This document shows, piece after piece, positions 32,275 through 35,664 of a DNA stretch of 35,664 nt. The DNA comes from Promethearchaeota archaeon (GTDB lineage: Archaea; Asgardarchaeota; Lokiarchaeia; Sigynarchaeales; SOKP01). The stretch is from the NCBI GenBank assembly GCA_019057775.1, contig JAHLWT010000154.1, positions 1-35,664 on the forward strand, written 5' to 3'. Below the pieces are notes generated by a model that saw nothing but the letters and a program-made list of their open reading frames with translations, ran no database searches and was not told the origin of the DNA. The first letter of the stretch is position 1, and every line of letters begins with the position of its first letter. The position numbers were made by a program, and so were the translations under genes.

Positions 32275-33870
32275 ATGCTAAAAACAGGAATTCCTCCGGA
32301 AGAAATATATCAACGGCGAGAAGAAATTGGTTTAATAAACTCCTTTAATATGCTATCAGATATTATAGAATCAGATAAAGATGATTATAGACGGAAAGAT
32401 TCGGTAAAATATTTAGGATTGATTAGTGATAATTCGAGTCAATTAAAAAAGGAGTGCTTTGAAACACTTGAGAGTATTTTAGTTTCAGATGATATTATTG
32501 AAATTAGATGTGAAGCAGCCAAGGCTTTAGGGAGGATTAAATACGAAAAAGCATTAAAGCTTTTAAATTGGGTACTGGAACAAAAACCTGTCAATAAAGA
32601 CATTAAACTTTCAGCTCTGAAAGCACTACACAAAACTAGATTTGAGGATCCTGAAATTAAACTTTTCATTAGTGAACTGGATAATGAATTTCATTCAATT
32701 AAGGATTTTGTAACCATTCAATTGCTAAGCCTACCTCCTGAAAAACTTGTAGATTTACTATTGACAACATTAAAAGATCGAAAATATTCAAATAAGCAAA
32801 AAAGAGAAGCCTTAAAATTAATAGGATATGAATTATCCAGTATAAATATCTCTTTCGAGGATACAAGCTATATAAAAATAAAGTATCCGGAAATATTGGT
32901 TAATTTAAGCCAAAATAAGAACATACTCCTCGAAAAAATCACACAGACTTTAAGAGAAGAAGATACGAATTTAATGGATGCTGTTCTTACAATCTTAAAA
33001 ATATTGGGGGAAGAAATAGAGGACGATTTAATCAAAATCTTGTTACTTGATGATTTTATTGTAAAGAAAAATGCTGTTATTTTATGCGGTAGGTTAAAAC
33101 TCAAAAGCGCATCTGATTTCCTGATTACCAATCTAGATAACATTTATAACGAAGTAAGTATTGCTGTTATTGAAGCATTGGGGGAGATTGGAGATTTATC
33201 AACAGTTCCAGAACTTTTAGATGTTTTAAATATTGAAGATGTAAGTTTTGAATATAGTGACCTAGATCTTAGGCTTTATATTTTGGACGCCATAAAAAAA
33301 ATTTATATCAACAATAACACTGCCACCTATGATTATTTGTATTCTGCTTTAAAGACAGATAACATAACTATCAGAGAAAGTGTTGCTTTTATTCTGGGTG
33401 AAATAGGAAAAGAAGAGTTCACCACTCCGCTAATAGACTTGTTAAATGCTACAATGAATCTAGACATTAGAAAGAATACTATTATAGCTCTTGGTAAAAT
33501 TGGAAACGTTGAATCACTGGAAAATTTAATTCAAATCTTAGAGGATGATAATTCTTATTGGTTGATAAAAAAAGTTGTTGTAGATGCAATATATAATACA
33601 TTACAAAAAAATTGGCACAGAGTTAAAGATGATGAGAGAGAATTAATACGATTTTTAAACATAAATATCGCACACCTCATAGAGCATCTAGGCGCTAAAA
33701 ATGATGAGAATTTTAAAGTAAAATTAAGTTTAATTAAATTACTGGAAATTTATGGAGGAGAACGGGCACTTAGTTCTCTGATTAAAAGGGTAAACGATTT
33801 CCATCGTGTTGTAAGAATTTATGCCTCAAATGCGATTAAAAAAATTGAAGAATCCCTTGAAGAAGAATAA
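32275..33870 (+). CDS. HEAT-repeat (PBS-lyase-like) protein
   Basis: The 531-residue protein is a chain of about a dozen alpha-helical repeats of 30-40 residues. Clear HEAT copies include RCEAAKALGRIKYEKALKLL, SIAVIEALGEIGDLSTVPEL, RESVAFILGEIGKEEFTTPL and RKNTIIALGKIGNVESLENL, each with the conserved A-x-x-x-L-G-x-I/L turn. There is no signal peptide or membrane segment, so it is probably a cytosolic scaffold. HEAT proteins of this type are found next to phycobilisome lyases, chaperones and redox complexes; no enzymatic site is visible. It lies 137 bases upstream of a FrhB-like gene on the same strand and may be cotranscribed with it, which makes an assembly role for that iron-sulfur protein possible. 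Confidence 0.82.
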   Translation: MLKTGIPPEEIYQRREEIGLINSFNMLSDIIESDKDDYRRKDSVKYLGLISDNSSQLKKECFETLESILVSDDIIEIRCEAAKALGRIKYEKALKLLNWVLEQKPVNKDIKLSALKALHKTRFEDPEIKLFISELDNEFHSIKDFVTIQLLSLPPEKLVDLLLTTLKDRKYSNKQKREALKLIGYELSSINISFEDTSYIKIKYPEILVNLSQNKNILLEKITQTLREEDTNLMDAVLTILKILGEEIEDDLIKILLLDDFIVKKNAVILCGRLKLKSASDFLITNLDNIYNEVSIAVIEALGEIGDLSTVPELLDVLNIEDVSFEYSDLDLRLYILDAIKKIYINNNTATYDYLYSALKTDNITIRESVAFILGEIGKEEFTTPLIDLLNATMNLDIRKNTIIALGKIGNVESLENLIQILEDDNSYWLIKKVVVDAIYNTLQKNWHRVKDDERELIRFLNINIAHLIEHLGAKNDENFKVKLSLIKLLEIYGGERALSSLIKRVNDFHRVVRIYASNAIKKIEESLEEE

Positions 33871-34007
33871 AACTTTTATTAATTCTCTTTTAAATCTATA
33901 TATTTGTATAGTTTCAATTTAATAATGTTTTTCTTAAAAAATCTATTTTATTTACTTGAACTTTCGATTATTTATTATTAACATTAGAGAGATTTTTTAG
34001 CAAGAAT

Positions 34008-35495
34008 ATGACAGAAGATAAGACTGGAAAGAACGGTTCTCAATATGAATATTCCTTTGACTATATTCAAAAGAAATTAGAAGGGAAAAAAGACAGCTTC
34101 GGAATGCTGATGAAGGAAATTGTTCGTACAGGAATATGTACTGAATGTGGTACTTGTGCAGCAGTTTGCCCTGTTTTGGAATGGGATCATTTAGCAGGAC
34201 AACCTAAGCTAATAGGAAAATGCTCAGGGTGCGGAATATGTTATAATCAATGCCCAAGAACGATAACTGACCCCTATCAGCTAATGGGAGAATTTAAAAC
34301 AGGGTATGTTGCTAACACCAATATTCCTGAAGTAATTGGAGGTCAGGATGGTGGAACCATAACAAGTTTATTATGTTATTTATTTGATGAGCACTTAATT
34401 GATGCAGCAATCGTTACGATGAGAGATCCGAGTAAACCATGGTATCCTGCAGCTCAAGTAATCACCAGTAAAGAAGATGCTGTGAAGTCTTCAGGTTCTA
34501 TTTATTGTCACTCTCAAACTGTTGAAGCATTAATGGATGCAGTTAGAGAAGATTTTAGATCGATTGCTTTTGTGGGTACACCGTGTAATATAGATGCTGT
34601 TTCGAAAATGTTCGATAGCCCTACCGGGATGTTAAAATATTTTATGCGAGTTCATGTATTTAAGATCGGTTTATTCTGTATGGATTCATTTGCTCCTGAA
34701 GCCCTTTATCCATTTTTTGAAAAAGAAGAAATAGATTTGTCAAAAGTACAAAAGATGGATATAAGTAAGGGAAAATTCCATCTTTACTATGATCCGGACG
34801 GAGAGCCCACAAAATCCTATACAATTAAACAACTGAATAAATTTAAATCATCAAGTTGTAATTTCTGTACTGACCTCACAGCTGAAAATGCAGATATTGC
34901 AGTTGGTTCTGTAGGAAGTGGAGCAAAGAAAAATACTGTGTTTGCAAGAACCAGTATCGGTACTGAAATCATGGAAGATGCTGCAAAGAAAGGGTATATT
35001 AAAATCGAGCCATTCAATGCAATTAATTTAAATGCAGTTTTATTTCTTGCAAAACTCAAGAAAGTAGCACAATATAATATACAGAAGCGTAAAGTTTTTA
35101 TCGTAAGAGAACCTCGAGACGAAGAACCAAGGATTAAAACCAAACCTGAAGCAGAACAACCAGAATCTGAAACCCCACTTAGGAGAAGAAAATTCATCAG
35201 TGTTGCAAAGAAGTTAAATGAAGAAGCTAGAATTTTCAATATCACATTAAAAAATGTAATAGGTTTTGTATTAGAAGATTTGAAAATCAGAGTCGTGACT
35301 GTCGATGAATTTTTTGAAAAAAAACCATGGATTACTACCATTAGAGAAATTTTTCCCTTTGAGAGCATTGAAATAGGTTATCCATTAGAGGGAGAAAGTG
35401 GTCAACCTATTAGAGCTAACATATTAGTTGAAGTATCAACAGACGCTTTTGGTAAGATTTTCTCCAGAACCTTAAAAATTGAACCAAAAGAATGA
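34008..35495 (+). CDS. frhB: FrhB-family protein with a C-terminal extension (copy 3)
   Basis: The 495 residues hold two ferredoxin motifs (CTECGTCAAVCP from 44, CSGCGICYNQCP from 72), the FrhB core with GGQDGGT, SSGSIYCHS, FVGTPCNIDAV and SCNFCTDLTAENADIAVG, and an extra C-terminal region (about 370-495). That extension begins with a charged, Pro-rich linker (EPRIKTKPEAEQPESE) and then forms a domain with KVIGF-like strands; it is not recognised. The core resembles the FrhB copies in the Hdr array, so F420 or ferredoxin oxidoreduction is likely, but it stands about 8 kb away and on the other strand. ATG 34008 is preceded by a weak GAGAG site about 15 bases upstream. The gene ends with TGA as a real stop. 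Confidence 0.85.
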   Translation: MTEDKTGKNGSQYEYSFDYIQKKLEGKKDSFGMLMKEIVRTGICTECGTCAAVCPVLEWDHLAGQPKLIGKCSGCGICYNQCPRTITDPYQLMGEFKTGYVANTNIPEVIGGQDGGTITSLLCYLFDEHLIDAAIVTMRDPSKPWYPAAQVITSKEDAVKSSGSIYCHSQTVEALMDAVREDFRSIAFVGTPCNIDAVSKMFDSPTGMLKYFMRVHVFKIGLFCMDSFAPEALYPFFEKEEIDLSKVQKMDISKGKFHLYYDPDGEPTKSYTIKQLNKFKSSSCNFCTDLTAENADIAVGSVGSGAKKNTVFARTSIGTEIMEDAAKKGYIKIEPFNAINLNAVLFLAKLKKVAQYNIQKRKVFIVREPRDEEPRIKTKPEAEQPESETPLRRRKFISVAKKLNEEARIFNITLKNVIGFVLEDLKIRVVTVDEFFEKKPWITTIREIFPFESIEIGYPLEGESGQPIRANILVEVSTDAFGKIFSRTLKIEPKE

Positions 35496-35536
35496 TACTG
35501 AATATGAGAATTCTTTATCTTTTTTTAAATTAATAA

Positions 35537-35664
35537 TTATTTAGACAAGATTTTTTCATATATATGAATATAATCTTTTACCATTCTTTTGACGTTGAAT
35601 TTTTCTTCGACCCATTTGCGACAATCAAACCTATTTATGATTTTTATATTTTTTAATGCTTTAA
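35537..35664 (-). CDS. C-terminal end of a probable glycosyltransferase (cut by window edge)
   Basis: A minus-strand frame comes in from the right edge and stops at TAA 35539-35537, giving 42 residues: ...INRFDCRKWVEEKFNVKRMV followed by a helix DYIHIYEKIL. The C-R-x-W-V-E-x-x-F-x-x-x-R-M-V-x-x-Y pattern is typical of the last helix of GT4-type glycosyltransferases. The catalytic part lies outside the window. It converges on the frhB-like gene, with about 40 bases between. Confidence 0.6.
   Translation of the reverse strand, partial: KALKNIKIINRFDCRKWVEEKFNVKRMVKDYIHIYEKILSK

Noticed and set aside
34817..35368. A 183-codon minus-strand frame inside frhB copy 3
   Set aside because: It is an antisense shadow of a well-supported FrhB gene, with Ser/Phe/Leu-rich sequence typical of reverse reading.
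21250..35495. An alternative genetic code with TGA read as an amino acid throughout
   Set aside because: Other genes, such as frhB at 21250-22368 in the same operon and frhB at 34008-35495, use TGA as a normal stop at the expected family end.
1..35664. CRISPR arrays, tRNA or rRNA genes, insertion sequences
   Set aside because: No regularly spaced repeats, cloverleaf patterns, rRNA motifs or transposase-like genes with terminal repeats were seen by eye on either strand.

Overview
The window is AT-rich DNA with archaeal gene content and most resembles an Asgard archaeon of the Lokiarchaeota type. Pointers are many heterodisulfide-reductase (Hdr) and FrhB-type redox genes, archaeal TATA-like promoters, a bacterio-opsin-activator-type regulator, a CTERM-like surface protein, and selenocysteine (Sec) coding with a eukaryote-like SECIS element, a combination reported for Lokiarchaeota. 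No rRNA, tRNA, CRISPR array or insertion sequence was seen.

Layout. Bases 1-3807 hold the end of a membrane protein gene, a flavodoxin-fold FMN reductase, a 12-helix membrane protein built from six two-helix repeats (minus strand), a decayed crotonase fragment, and a two-gene pair of unknown role. Bases 3866-26415, all minus strand, are one large redox array. In transcription order it reads: Sec-containing hdrA, Sec-containing vhuD/mvhD, SECIS, two frhB-like genes, hdrBC-type fusion, double-length hdrA, mvhD-winged-helix fusion, double-length hdrA, mvhD, then (new promoter likely) hdrBC-type fusion, double-length hdrA, mvhD, and finally (new promoter likely) a fourth double-length hdrA. Bases 26742-35664 hold an SDR epimerase, an HTH regulator, a DUF3368/UPF0175 toxin-antitoxin pair, two DUF998 membrane proteins flanking a secreted CTERM-like protein, a HEAT-repeat protein, a third FrhB-like protein and the end of a glycosyltransferase gene.

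How the genes may work together. HdrA is the flavin-bifurcating core, HdrBC carries electrons to or from a disulfide or similar acceptor, MvhD passes electrons between HdrA and a partner, and FrhB proteins handle F420 or ferredoxin. No hydrogenase large/small subunits (MvhA/G) or formate dehydrogenase lie in the window, so the FrhB proteins are the best local candidates for the electron input or output. This is inference from family knowledge and gene order.

The most striking finding is at 23951-26415. The first two genes of the array appear broken by six in-frame TGA codons, but every TGA lies at a position that is cysteine in the Cys-only paralogs a few kb away. They read as HdrA with four Sec (residues 16, 50, 75, 200) and VhuD with two Sec (16, 67). 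Overlapping the vhuD stop is a hairpin with the eukaryotic SECIS layout: AUGA, a 9-bp helix, an A-rich apical loop, then UGAC, closed by CCCCC/GGGGG. The SECIS core contains vhuD's own terminal UGA, and a UAA follows two codons later. This single visible SECIS would serve both cistrons and lies between vhuD and frhB.
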